Part shown: one piece after another, positions 29,676 through 37,496 of the stretch | How the letters are laid out: each line of letters begins with the position of its first letter | How positions within the stretch are numbered: position 1 is the first letter of the stretch | DNA from: a virus | Virus record (IMG/VR): IMGVR_UViG_3300042391_000121 | Coordinates: 1-50,932 of that record | Direction: 5' to 3' (one strand) | Length of the DNA stretch: 50,932 nucleotides | Notes under the pieces: generated by a model | Database searches by the model: none | What the model saw: only the letters and a program-made list of their open reading frames with translations | Told to the model about the DNA's origin: nothing | Program-made: the position numbers and the translations under genes

Positions 29676-30158
29676 TTATAAACAAGGCCCAATTTCTGTT
29701 ATTGAAATAGCTTCAGAACTTGAATCTACAGAATCTCTTGCAGCACAAATTTCTCTACATTGCGTATTTACTACACTTGACTCTATAGATGTTCCATTAC
29801 AACTTATGTAAGTAAAAGGAAAAGCATCTCTATCTCCTGTACCATCATTTGCACAAACCTCATAACCATAACATTCAATAGGAGGTATTAAAGTTGTACT
29901 TGAACTAGTTGTGCTAGTAGTACTAGTTGTTGTAGCAGGAGCACCTGATACATCTAAATAAAGATCTCTTTGACAAGCTCCTGTAGACCTAACTAAAACT
30001 TCTGTAGTTCCATCAGGAACAGTTGCGTTATAGCCAGCTACCAAAGATGCTCTAGATACACCAGAGATGATTATTGTTGAAAACCCATCTGCATTTGAGT
30101 ATATGTTAAAAGGTCCTGTATCAGAACCAGCTGTTGTCAAAGTTATTAATACTGTCAT
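29676..30158 (-). CDS. Small adhesin-type protein: anchor module, Thr linker, Cys module (160 aa)
   Basis: The shortest and clearest example of the modular plan. Residues 1-72 are the anchor module (SDTGPFNIYSNADG, then LVAGYNATVPDG and STGACQRDLYLDV). Residues 76-90 are a Ser/Thr linker (TTTSTTSTTSSSTT). Residues 95-140 are the Cys module (IECYGYEVCAND, then TYISCNGTS and C134, C138). It is the last gene of the fibre cassette, 14 nt after the beta-propeller gene and just before a strong terminator. A surface decoration or receptor-binding role is inferred. Confidence -1.
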   Translation of the reverse strand: MTVLITLTTAGSDTGPFNIYSNADGFSTIIISGVSRASLVAGYNATVPDGTTEVLVRSTGACQRDLYLDVSGAPATTTSTTSTTSSSTTLIPPIECYGYEVCANDGTGDRDAFPFTYISCNGTSIESSVVNTQCREICAARDSVDSSSEAISITEIGPCL

Positions 30159-30172
30159 GTTGGTTTATTTAA

Positions 30173-31438
30173 TTAAGGTAATTTTATCCAATCAGATCCA
30201 GAATTTGTAGATCTCCAAAGTCCAGTTGTTTCTGAAGCAATTGCTACAAATGAATTATAAGAAATTGATACACTATTCCAAAGTTGAGAACTTGTCACTG
30301 GAGAAAGCGTACCAAATGAAACTGATTTATATAATCTACTTGTACCTGTAAGAAATTGCATAGCTATAATATTTGTACCGCTTCCATCTATAGTTATATC
30401 ACCCCATTGAGTAGAAACTCCACCAAAATTTGCGTATGTTTCTCCATAGTCTATACTTCTTTTTAATTGAACAGCTCCAGGACTAAATCCATAAACTCCA
30501 CCTTGATTAGCAACAACCACCTTTGATCCATCTGCATTTGTACTCACTGCAAAATATGTTTGATCTTCATCAAGTGCTTTAGGTGTAAAAATACTTGAGG
30601 CACTTGTTGTTCTTCCTACACTACCTCTAAGTGGTGCTATAGAAAAATTGGGACTAGCAGCATATTGACGATCACCTGAACTATTTATTGCAACATCATA
30701 TACTAATTGAGGAAGAACATCAATACCTGCATTAATTGAAAACTCCACTCTTACAAAAGATACTCCATAGTCTGAAGATCTCCAAACTTGATTTAAGTAT
30801 GGCTCGTTTATTGCTTCACCTGAATTCATTGAACCAACTATTACATATTGTCCTGTTCTATTTGTAGTGATTGAAGAATATGCATTACCTGTACCCCCTG
30901 TAGCATTCCAATTAACCCCATAGTCTGTAGATCTTACAATAGTAGATGGTTGTCCTGATTGTTGTACAGTGCAATATATATATTGACCTGTTCCACTTAT
31001 TGCAACTCGTTTTATTAAATTTGCTGCAGCAGCTACAAAAACTGATCTATATGTAAGTCCGTAGTCATTAGAAATATATAACTTATTATTTGTTGAACAT
31101 ATTACAGCTACGTATTTACCATCATTTGAGCTAGTAACATCATCTCTACTTACAGCAACACTAGTAAAATAAAGATTGTTAGTTGGATTAATTGTAGTGG
31201 TTGTAGTTGTAGTACTAGCACATGGAATAGCTTGTGCTATTACATTTGTACAAGCTCCAGTAGATGTTACTGTCACTTGACTAGCAGCATTATCTACATC
31301 AACAGTTTTACCTGCAAGCAGTTCTGCTTTTGTAGCAGTTGATGGACTTACACTTCCAACATCTGCTGTAAGATTAAAGTTTGGTCCTAAGTTAGCACCT
31401 AACCCAGCTCCTAATGTTAATGTTATATTTATTGCCAT
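30173..31438 (-). CDS. Beta-propeller (Asp-box/BNR) adhesin with anchor module (421 aa)
   Basis: Residues 1-72 are a divergent copy of the anchor module (LGPNFNLTADVG, then LLAGKTVDVDN and STGACTNVIAQAI). A poly-Thr linker follows (residues 75-81). The rest is a repeat protein with five Asp-box motifs: SNDYGLTY (122-129), STDYGVNW (169-176), SSDYGVSF (220-227), SIDYGETY (327-334) and STNSGSDW (409-416). That spacing suits a BNR or photosystem-stability-factor-like beta-propeller. Such domains occur in sialidases, but I see no arginine triad, so glycan binding is more likely than cleavage. It is a candidate receptor-binding protein of the tail or capsid surface. Confidence -1.
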   Translation of the reverse strand: MAINITLTLGAGLGANLGPNFNLTADVGSVSPSTATKAELLAGKTVDVDNAASQVTVTSTGACTNVIAQAIPCASTTTTTTTINPTNNLYFTSVAVSRDDVTSSNDGKYVAVICSTNNKLYISNDYGLTYRSVFVAAAANLIKRVAISGTGQYIYCTVQQSGQPSTIVRSTDYGVNWNATGGTGNAYSSITTNRTGQYVIVGSMNSGEAINEPYLNQVWRSSDYGVSFVRVEFSINAGIDVLPQLVYDVAINSSGDRQYAASPNFSIAPLRGSVGRTTSASSIFTPKALDEDQTYFAVSTNADGSKVVVANQGGVYGFSPGAVQLKRSIDYGETYANFGGVSTQWGDITIDGSGTNIIAMQFLTGTSRLYKSVSFGTLSPVTSSQLWNSVSISYNSFVAIASETTGLWRSTNSGSDWIKLP

Positions 31439-31451
31439 TTTTTATTTTATT

Positions 31452-32315
31452 TTATATACACCCACCATCACATCTTGAAAATACGTTTAACGTTAATGTG
31501 TTTCCAATATCTCCACTTGTAACAATATATGTTGCTGAAAATAAAGTAGTAGAACCATTACCGCATGAAGCATCTGCTATAATACCAGATGTGTATGCGT
31601 TTGCTTTATCGTCAGGATTAGTACATCCATATGTAGTGACTTCAACATTAATTGAATCACCCATAGAAACAGCATATATACCACTTGCATTTGTACTTCT
31701 ACTTTCAACAACTGAACCATTTACATATAAATCCATATTACCAATAACACCTGAACCACTTTCATTAAAAGTCCAAGATAAGTTCGCAGTTGAAGCAGTG
31801 TTACAAACTACAGTGAGTCCATTGTAATTACATTGAGGTATAGTAGTTGTACTAGTTGTAGTGCATGGATAGTTTGCATAACAACATCCTGAATAATTCA
31901 CAGAAGATAAACGAACACCAACAACTGAACCTCTTAAAATTCCACAACCTGTTACAGGTCCACCTTCTCCTCCAGATGAACATGCAATAATTCCTATAGA
32001 CCCACCGTAAGGAAGATAATAATAATATGTATTTCCAGAACAATCTTGATATGATATAGTTTGACTAAATCCATCTGACATTTGATTATATACTTCAACA
32101 CCTGATACACAAGGACATGGATAGTCTTGATATTTAGGAGCTCGTGTATCAGGATAAGTAGACCAAGGGCTAACTGTACCATCTATATAGTAGTTAGTAC
32201 TAGCTTCTCCTTTGCTCATAATACTACCATCAAGAGGAGGAGTTGTCCCAGGCTTCTGTATATATCCCATTGTAGCAAGATCTGCTCCTGTTACTAAAAA
32301 ATTACTAACTTTCAT
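31452..32315 (-). CDS. Cys-rich tail-fibre-associated protein (287 aa)
   Basis: The N-terminus is different from its neighbours (MKVSNFLVTGADLATMGYIQ). Residues 65-113 form the recurring Cys module (YPCPCVSGVEVYNQMSDG, then SYQDCSGN and C112). A Thr linker lies at about 152-158, and the C-terminal 130 residues look like an Ig-like beta sandwich with paired Cys (CNYNGLTVVC; TTYGCTNPDDK). Its start overlaps the stop of the collagen-like fibre gene by one base, which suggests coupled translation and possibly a shared assembly. Its exact role is not recognised. Confidence -1.
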   Translation of the reverse strand: MKVSNFLVTGADLATMGYIQKPGTTPPLDGSIMSKGEASTNYYIDGTVSPWSTYPDTRAPKYQDYPCPCVSGVEVYNQMSDGFSQTISYQDCSGNTYYYYLPYGGSIGIIACSSGGEGGPVTGCGILRGSVVGVRLSSVNYSGCCYANYPCTTTSTTTIPQCNYNGLTVVCNTASTANLSWTFNESGSGVIGNMDLYVNGSVVESRSTNASGIYAVSMGDSINVEVTTYGCTNPDDKANAYTSGIIADASCGNGSTTLFSATYIVTSGDIGNTLTLNVFSRCDGGCI

Positions 32316-34177
32316 TATTGGTTTAATTTAGCTTCTAATTCTGCTATGCGTTTTTCTAATTGTGCTATTTTTAATGTATGTACATCTGAATAGTTAACTA
32401 CTAGTTTATCTTCTCCTGATACAACATCTGGTAAAATTGCTTGTACCTGTTGTGCAGAATATCCATATCTAATTTGATTAGACTCTTCATCTGTACGAGT
32501 AAATTTAATCACTTGTATTCCTAATACATCAATATTAGGATTTGTTTCTAATACATTTTTAAATCTGATATCTGATGTTTCATAGAATGAACCAGCATTT
32601 AATTGAGAACCACTAATTGTAACTCCTGTATTTGCTGTTGCACTGTTTGATGTACCATTTGCTGTAAGAACAGCTCCTGATGTTGTAGGAGAAATGGAAT
32701 TAAATCCTGCTCCATTAGCTCCACTAGTTCCAGAAGTTCCAGATGTACCTCCTGTACTAGCTCCTGAAGAACCAGAAGTACCAGAAGTACCCCCAGTGCT
32801 AGCTCCAGATGTACCTGAAGTTCCTCCAGTACTTTGACCTGAAGACCCTGAGGTACCAGATGTACCACCTGTACTTTGACCTGAAGATCCACTGGTTCCA
32901 GTTGTACCAGAAGTACCTGTTGTTCCACTTGTGCCAGTTGTTCCACTTGTGCCAGTAGTTCCACTTGTACCGCTTGTACCTGAAGTTCCAGACGTACCAG
33001 AAGTCCCTGACGTTCCACTCGTACCAGATGTACCAGTGGTTCCAGATGTGCCTGATGTGCCAGTGGTACCGCTAGAACCAGCTGTTCCAGATGTTCCTGA
33101 ACTACCAGCAGCACCTACAGGAACTAACATAAATACTTCACCACTAGCAGGATTTGTACCCTGAGCTGCAGTTTGAGTAACTATAAATCGTTCAAAACCC
33201 ACTTCAAAAGGAGAAGTGGATACAATTTCTAATATTTTAAATCTAGAAGAATCAACCGTACTAACTAGCTTAAGTGCTGAGAAAGGGTTCAGTGCATCTA
33301 GATATGCTGAGAAGTCAGCACTAGGATTATATGATAAATCACTGATAGCAATTTGAGAAGCAGAGGCTAACCAACTTGCATCATTTAAAGTGAAATATGT
33401 AGCACCAGGATTAATGTCTGTGTTTGTACTAGGATTAAATCTCCATTGTGCAAGACCTCCTTCAAAGCCTGATGTACCAGATGTGCCAGTTGTTCCACTG
33501 GTTCCAGTTGTTCCTGAAGTACCAGTGGTACCAGAAGTACCAGTTGTTCCACTTGTGCCAGTAGTTCCAGAAGTTCCAGTTGTACCACTAGTACCTGTTG
33601 TTCCTGAAGTTCCAGACGTACCAGTTGTTCCATGAGTACCATCTGTACCACTTGTACCAGAAGTTCCATCTTCACCACTTGTTCCAGCAGTACCAGATGT
33701 ACCTGTAAGACCACTTGTACCGTTTGCACCACTAGTTCCATTAATACCACTTGTTCCATCAGCACCTCTTCCACCAGATGTTCCACTGGTTCCTGAAGCA
33801 CCGTTTGTACCACTTACACCAGAGGTACCAGAAGTACCGTTACCACCAGAAGTACCATTGGCACCAGATGTTCCAGATGTACCAGAAGCTCCTGGTGTAC
33901 CGTTAATACCAGAAGTTCCTGATGTTCCACTTGTACCACGAGTGCCAGAAGAACCAGACGTACCTGAAGTACCTGTTCCTCCACCACCTGTACCAATGGC
34001 ATCATCTAATTTTTCTATAGCAAGAGTTAAGCAGTTTCCGTTTTGAACTCCTGAGTTTGGTAAATTAGGACCAACGTATATTACATTATTTGAATTGCTA
34101 ATGCACTCAGCACATCCACAGTTTTCACTAGGATGATAATAAGCGTTATAGCAAGGTGTACCAGGTAAACAAGACAT
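32315..34177 (-). CDS. Collagen-like tail fibre with S74 intramolecular chaperone (620 aa)
   Basis: Residues 1-62 are a Cys-containing anchor (VIYVGPNLPNSGVQNG) shared in pattern with the next fibre gene. Residues 63-237 and 357-490 are Gly-X-Y repeats dominated by GTS, GTT and GSS, the hallmark of a collagen-like triple helix. Between them (238-356) is a globular domain. The second repeat block ends in a longer unit that includes QSTGG or ASTGG. Residues 530-620 are an endosialidase-type chaperone (peptidase S74): SDIRFK gives the Ser535/Lys540 dyad, followed by YGYSAQQVQAILPDVV and a terminal coiled coil. In this family the domain trimerises the fibre and then cuts itself off. This is probably a main adhesion fibre. 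Confidence -1.
   Translation of the reverse strand: MSCLPGTPCYNAYYHPSENCGCAECISNSNNVIYVGPNLPNSGVQNGNCLTLAIEKLDDAIGTGGGGTGTSGTSGSSGTRGTSGTSGTSGINGTPGASGTSGTSGANGTSGGNGTSGTSGVSGTNGASGTSGTSGGRGADGTSGINGTSGANGTSGLTGTSGTAGTSGEDGTSGTSGTDGTHGTTGTSGTSGTTGTSGTTGTSGTTGTSGTTGTSGTTGTSGTTGTSGTTGTSGTSGFEGGLAQWRFNPSTNTDINPGATYFTLNDASWLASASQIAISDLSYNPSADFSAYLDALNPFSALKLVSTVDSSRFKILEIVSTSPFEVGFERFIVTQTAAQGTNPASGEVFMLVPVGAAGSSGTSGTAGSSGTTGTSGTSGTTGTSGTSGTSGTSGTSGTSGTSGTSGTTGTSGTTGTSGTTGTSGTTGTSGSSGQSTGGTSGTSGSSGQSTGGTSGTSGASTGGTSGTSGSSGASTGGTSGTSGTSGANGAGFNSISPTTSGAVLTANGTSNSATANTGVTISGSQLNAGSFYETSDIRFKNVLETNPNIDVLGIQVIKFTRTDEESNQIRYGYSAQQVQAILPDVVSGEDKLVVNYSDVHTLKIAQLEKRIAELEAKLNQ
32888..33067 (-). repeat. 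Tandem DNA repeats encoding Gly-Thr-Ser collagen-like units, distal block
   Basis: The coding strand repeats 9- and 18-nt units that encode GTSGTS and GTTGTS. Synonymous differences between copies show the array is old enough to have diverged, yet it could still change length by slippage or recombination. The antisense frame opposite it is open only because of this repeat. Confidence -1.
33479..33622 (-). repeat. Tandem 18-nt repeats encoding GTTGTS units, proximal block
   Basis: About eight consecutive units of the hexapeptide GTTGTS are encoded in an 18-nt period. As in the distal block, copies differ at third codon positions. Fibre length could vary between isolates here. Confidence -1.
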
Positions 34178-34196
34178 TTATAGTTGATTTAGAATA

Positions 34197-35300
34197 TTAA
34201 GGAATATACATGATGTAATAAGAAGCAATTACAGGTTGAATGTTTGGATGACCTTGATTACTACCAGTGTTTGTGTTGCTTACATTTACAGTTGTTGCTA
34301 CAGTGATACCTGTTGTAGAAGTTGTAGTTTGAACATTCTTTGGTGTTCTATTTACAATACCAATACTACCTGAACTATCCCAACCTTCTGGTGTATTACC
34401 AACATAATGACTATGCCCAGGATCTGTTACAGTGGATGAAGCACTTGCTGTTGCAGTGTGTGTGTGACTAGGAAGTTGATTAACATTTATAGCCACTGTG
34501 TTTGCACCAGCAATATCTTCAAGATCATAATTTGGATTACCAGCATAAACAGGATCTACAGCAGCGGTTAATGGTCCACCAGGAACATTAAGAATAGCTC
34601 CTACACCAACTCTACCTCTTTTATCAGGAGTGCCGTTAGAACCATTACATAAATAGATTTTATCCCATCCTAATGTTCCTATACCAGCACCTGTACCATC
34701 AAAGTTTGTAAGAGGACCATAGTATTCAACTACTGTAAAAGGAACCATCTTTAAATAGTTCTGAGTTACATTACCTGATTGACCAGCTATGTAAGCAGCT
34801 ATTAATGCATCTAGGTCAGACAGCTTTACATAGTTTGTGCTTACATCTAAATCTAATGCTGCTAAATCTGCCACTACAACACAAAGTCTTGTAATAACAG
34901 CTTGTAAGATAGCATGTGTGTCAGAAGAGGCTGTTACACCTGTAAGACAATCTATTGTATAATCTGCATTTAATACAGCAATATCAGCAGCAACTGCAGT
35001 CACCTGAGCTTGTAAACTACAAACAGATTTAACTAACGCTGTGAATAATTGAGTAGAATTAGGAGAAGTGATTCCTATTAAGAATCCATTTATAAGAGCA
35101 CATTTATCACCAGAAGCAATAGTTATAACATCACCTGTACCAGTTAATAACGGAACAAGTTTAGTTGTAATCATTTCTTCTACATGAAGCAATGTATCTC
35201 CTGTAGTAATATTTAGAGCAGGGATAGTTGGACCTGTATATCTAACACATTGATCAGATACAGTCTCAACACATCCATTAAAACAACTTGTACAAGACAT
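34197..35300 (-). CDS. Tail fibre with tail-collar-type C-terminal domain (367 aa)
   Basis: The N-terminus (MSC, then VRYTGPTIPALNITTGD) follows the same anchor pattern as the collagen-like fibre: a Y-x-GP motif, then G-x-x-L and a Glu-rich helix. Residues 100-190 are helical and coiled-coil-like, with three short repeats of an ITRLC/LCSLQ type. The last 170 residues are a phage tail-collar / Mdp-type receptor-binding domain: a conserved KRGRVGVG region, a His-rich loop (LPSHTHTATA, then DPGHSHYVG) and the typical ending HPNIQPVIASYYIMYI. Such domains trimerise and place a metal or ligand site in the His loop. A receptor-binding role is likely. Confidence -1.
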   Translation of the reverse strand: MSCTSCFNGCVETVSDQCVRYTGPTIPALNITTGDTLLHVEEMITTKLVPLLTGTGDVITIASGDKCALINGFLIGITSPNSTQLFTALVKSVCSLQAQVTAVAADIAVLNADYTIDCLTGVTASSDTHAILQAVITRLCVVVADLAALDLDVSTNYVKLSDLDALIAAYIAGQSGNVTQNYLKMVPFTVVEYYGPLTNFDGTGAGIGTLGWDKIYLCNGSNGTPDKRGRVGVGAILNVPGGPLTAAVDPVYAGNPNYDLEDIAGANTVAINVNQLPSHTHTATASASSTVTDPGHSHYVGNTPEGWDSSGSIGIVNRTPKNVQTTTSTTGITVATTVNVSNTNTGSNQGHPNIQPVIASYYIMYIP

Positions 35301-35308
35301 TTTATAAT

Positions 35309-35575
35309 TTATTTATTTATTAACAATATTACTCTACTTGCAATCATCTCCACTGTAAAAGGTGCACAGTATTCTGGATTACAAAGTTTGTAAGTTAATA
35401 TTTGTTTATAGTGTAGTAAGTCACCAATTACCTGTCCTGGAATAAAATAATTCAAGGAGTATACAATATTATTATACTGATCATTAGCTAACGCAGTTAG
35501 TCTAAGATCAATATCAGTTAATAGTGCAGGTATGCTAGCACACTCAATACAGTCCGTTAATCTTGGTGATAACAT
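35309..35575 (-). CDS. Small conserved-looking protein of the fibre cassette (88 aa)
   Basis: No known domain is recognised. The protein begins with a short Cys pair (TDCIECAS) and continues as two helices and a beta-like stretch with SLNYFIPGQVIGDL and a Cys pair (LCNPEYC). It lies 8 nt before the collar-type fibre gene and its 5' end overlaps the 47-aa Cys-rich gene by 32 nt in another frame. It could be a small fibre adaptor or chaperone; that is a guess from position. Confidence -1.
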   Translation of the reverse strand: MLSPRLTDCIECASIPALLTDIDLRLTALANDQYNNIVYSLNYFIPGQVIGDLLHYKQILTYKLCNPEYCAPFTVEMIASRVILLINK

Positions 35576-35687
35576 TTCTTATTCTTTGATTAATTTGTTT
35601 CAGCTTGTTATTACATGCTGAACACAAGCCATTAATTAATTGACATCCGCAGCCTACTTTAAGGCCACAATCTCTACAGTTTGCCAT
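35544..35687 (-). CDS. Six-cysteine mini-protein, putative zinc-binding (47 aa)
   Basis: An ATG at 35687 lies one base after the TGA of the 186-aa gene (TGATATG) and opens a 47-codon frame ending in TGA at 35544. The product begins MANCRDCGLKVGCGCQ and continues to CSACNNKLK, with cysteines at 4, 7, 13, 15, 22 and 25 (CxxC, CxC, CxxC), followed by a basic helix. The tight join to the upstream gene, the regular Cys spacing and the filling of an otherwise empty 113-nt gap support a real gene. Small Cys-rich proteins of this type occur in other Bacteroidota phages. The role is unknown; zinc binding is inferred. Confidence -1.
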   Translation of the reverse strand: MANCRDCGLKVGCGCQLINGLCSACNNKLKQINQRIRNVITKINGLY

Positions 35688-35688
35688 A

Positions 35689-36249
35689 TCAATAGAAGTT
35701 ATTTATATAGTTGTTTCCAGAACAACCACAGTTGTTCCTAATAAAATTATCTAATTGTCTATCTGCCTGTAAATATAATCTGTTAGCTGTATCTATTGCA
35801 CAGTTATTAGCAGCAGCAATAGAGCCTTGAATCATATAATATATACTATTTAGATTCACTTTTGCTTGTGTTCTAATTGCACTATCACATTCCATCATAT
35901 CAAGCTTCATGAAAGCATTATCAAATTTTTCTTGAATTCTTTCAGTACGCATTATGTTCTTTTCTACAAAGTTTAAATATGCAGGAGCAACAGAATATTT
36001 CATAAAGTATACACCATCTGGAAGAGGTTGCATACCTCCTGCAAGAGTATTAAGTCCTAATATAATAGAATTATAAACATTAAAATCTTGAGGTATAAAA
36101 GGAATAGACACAGGAACAGTATATCCAGGAATAGTAATCTCCATAGTTGGAGCAACAACATTAGGAGGCTGTGTATCATAAACTGATATATCAGCAACAC
36201 CTAGTGTTTTTGTATTGAAAGTATTTATTACTAAAAAATCTAGAGTCAT
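35689..36249 (-). CDS. Conserved-looking virion protein of the fibre cassette (186 aa)
   Basis: The first 90 residues are beta-like and Pro-rich (ITIPGYTVPVSIPFIPQDF, then LPDGVYFMKYSVAP). The rest is helical (EKFDNAFMKLDMMECDSAIR, then QGSIAAANNCAIDTANRLY) and ends in a small Cys pair (NNCGCSGNNYI). From memory the helical half resembles a family found in crAss-like and flavobacterial phages next to tail genes, but no function is known to me. Its ATG lies 15 nt after the stem of a terminator-like hairpin, so its expression may depend on read-through. Confidence -1.
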   Translation of the reverse strand: MTLDFLVINTFNTKTLGVADISVYDTQPPNVVAPTMEITIPGYTVPVSIPFIPQDFNVYNSIILGLNTLAGGMQPLPDGVYFMKYSVAPAYLNFVEKNIMRTERIQEKFDNAFMKLDMMECDSAIRTQAKVNLNSIYYMIQGSIAAANNCAIDTANRLYLQADRQLDNFIRNNCGCSGNNYINNFY

Positions 36250-36264
36250 GTCTTTAAAATAAAA

Positions 36265-36304
36265 ATGCCAGAGGACTTGAGATTATCCTCTCACCCTCTG
36301 GCAT
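36265..36304 (-). terminator. Intrinsic terminator after the 379-aa structural gene
   Basis: A perfect 10-bp stem, ATGCCAGAGG (36265-36274) with CCTCTGGCAT (36295-36304), is followed on the minus strand by TTTTATTTT. An inner stem GAGGA/TCCTC competes with part of it. It lies 26 nt after the stop of the 379-aa gene and directly before the start of the next gene, so it may set the ratio between capsid-block and fibre transcripts. Confidence -1.
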
Positions 36305-36330
36305 AGGTTAATATGATTCTACTTTTATTC

Positions 36331-37470
36331 TTAAGGAATCAAAGTAGTTGTTGTTGAAGTACTAGGCCAAATAGTAGTTGTAGTACTAGTTGTAGAAGTG
36401 ATATCACCACTTTCATCAGATACAACACCCAAAGCAGCCTCTAATACATCTAAGATGTCTTGAGTTAACGCTTGTGGAGCAGCAATGATTACTTGAGAAT
36501 CTTCAATGATATAATCACCCCACTTGTAAGCAGATTTGTCATACTCATTAAACTTGATATACAAAGTATCGTAAGTAGTACCATCAGTTACCCAAGACTC
36601 AAAGTTCTCGTTGTAACCAACCATTCTGTACAAATGCTTCAAATAACCAGCTTGGTAGCTATAGAAGTTTTTCTCTAATTGTTGAATCTCTCCAGAAGTA
36701 CCAGAAACATAAGAACTACGTTGAGTAATTACAGCTTGAGCTACTTGGTTACAAGGATCATCAACAATGAAGTCAGCAGTTGTAGCTGGACCAGAGAAGA
36801 TGAATGTACGGAAATACATACGGTCATACTCCCAAGGGAATGCAGCCACATCACATGGTTGTCCATAGATAGTCAAAGGCTTACCGCTAATAACTAACTT
36901 AGCACTTGCATTATTACCAACTCTTTGGAATTGATAGAAAGTGTCAAAGCTAATGTTGTCAGGGTTGTTACCTGGAGCTTTTTGACGTAACTTGATGATT
37001 AATTCATCAATTAAAGCAGGTACATCAACATCTGTACAAGGATCACCACCACATTCTAAACATGGAGCGTTTACAGTTACACTACGAGTGAAACCGTTGA
37101 AATACAATGTGTCAATGTAACTAGAGAAAGCACGTAATGTTAAAGTTACAACTTCACCTGGTTTTACAGTGAAATCACCAACTTCTGTTACTTGGTTAGC
37201 AGCAACTGGATTACCTGTAACTTTGTACCATTCAGATACATTGTCTGCAGAAATCTTGTCAGAACGCTTAGAACCTTGTAAATACGTGTTTACTCTACCT
37301 TGAGCTAAATAGAAATAAGGAGCAGCTGCAATGTTACCTACAGTTGCAACAGCATAGTTATTGGTATAAATACCAAACTGACCAGCTGTTAAGTCTTGTG
37401 TTGATCCAGAGCTAGGTAATGAATTTCCTACTGGTACAACAAAGAGGGTGGTTAATGAAAAATCCGCCAT
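36331..37470 (-). CDS. Virion structural protein with Thr-rich C-terminal tail (379 aa)
   Basis: This gene ends the capsid segment. The N-terminal 150 residues look beta-rich (LTTLFVVPVGNSLPSSG; VKPGEVVTLTLRAFSSYIDT). A Cys-rich loop (CLECGGDPCTD) lies near 136-146. The C-terminus is a Ser/Thr tail with two tracts (TSTTSTTTT and STSTTTT) that end in IWP and LIP, like the linkers of the adhesin genes but with nothing after them. It could be an auxiliary capsid protein or a head-fibre base whose tail is a site for joining adhesins. I cannot name the family. Confidence -1.
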   Translation of the reverse strand: MADFSLTTLFVVPVGNSLPSSGSTQDLTAGQFGIYTNNYAVATVGNIAAAPYFYLAQGRVNTYLQGSKRSDKISADNVSEWYKVTGNPVAANQVTEVGDFTVKPGEVVTLTLRAFSSYIDTLYFNGFTRSVTVNAPCLECGGDPCTDVDVPALIDELIIKLRQKAPGNNPDNISFDTFYQFQRVGNNASAKLVISGKPLTIYGQPCDVAAFPWEYDRMYFRTFIFSGPATTADFIVDDPCNQVAQAVITQRSSYVSGTSGEIQQLEKNFYSYQAGYLKHLYRMVGYNENFESWVTDGTTYDTLYIKFNEYDKSAYKWGDYIIEDSQVIIAAPQALTQDILDVLEAALGVVSDESGDITSTTSTTTTIWPSTSTTTTLIP

Positions 37471-37496
37471 TTTGTTTTATTTTAAATTATGAAAAA

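Noticed and set aside
30173-31438. Active sialidase
   Set aside because: Asp-boxes are present, but no arginine triad or nucleophile Tyr/Glu pair could be placed; a binding propeller is more likely.
32888-33622. Tandem repeats considered as a CRISPR array
   Set aside because: The period is 9 or 18 nt with no unique spacers, and the repeats are in frame within a coding sequence.
32599-34046. Open frames rich in VPxVP or LVxLE repeats on both strands in the collagen-like gene
   Set aside because: They are by-products of the 9/18-nt repeat encoding Gly-Thr-Ser units, readable in several frames; only the frame with Gly-X-Y repeats has a sensible start, anchor and S74 domain.
19797-35300. Diversity-generating retroelement acting on the adhesin genes
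   Set aside because: No reverse transcriptase and no template/variable repeat pair is visible in the window; variation seems modular at domain level instead.
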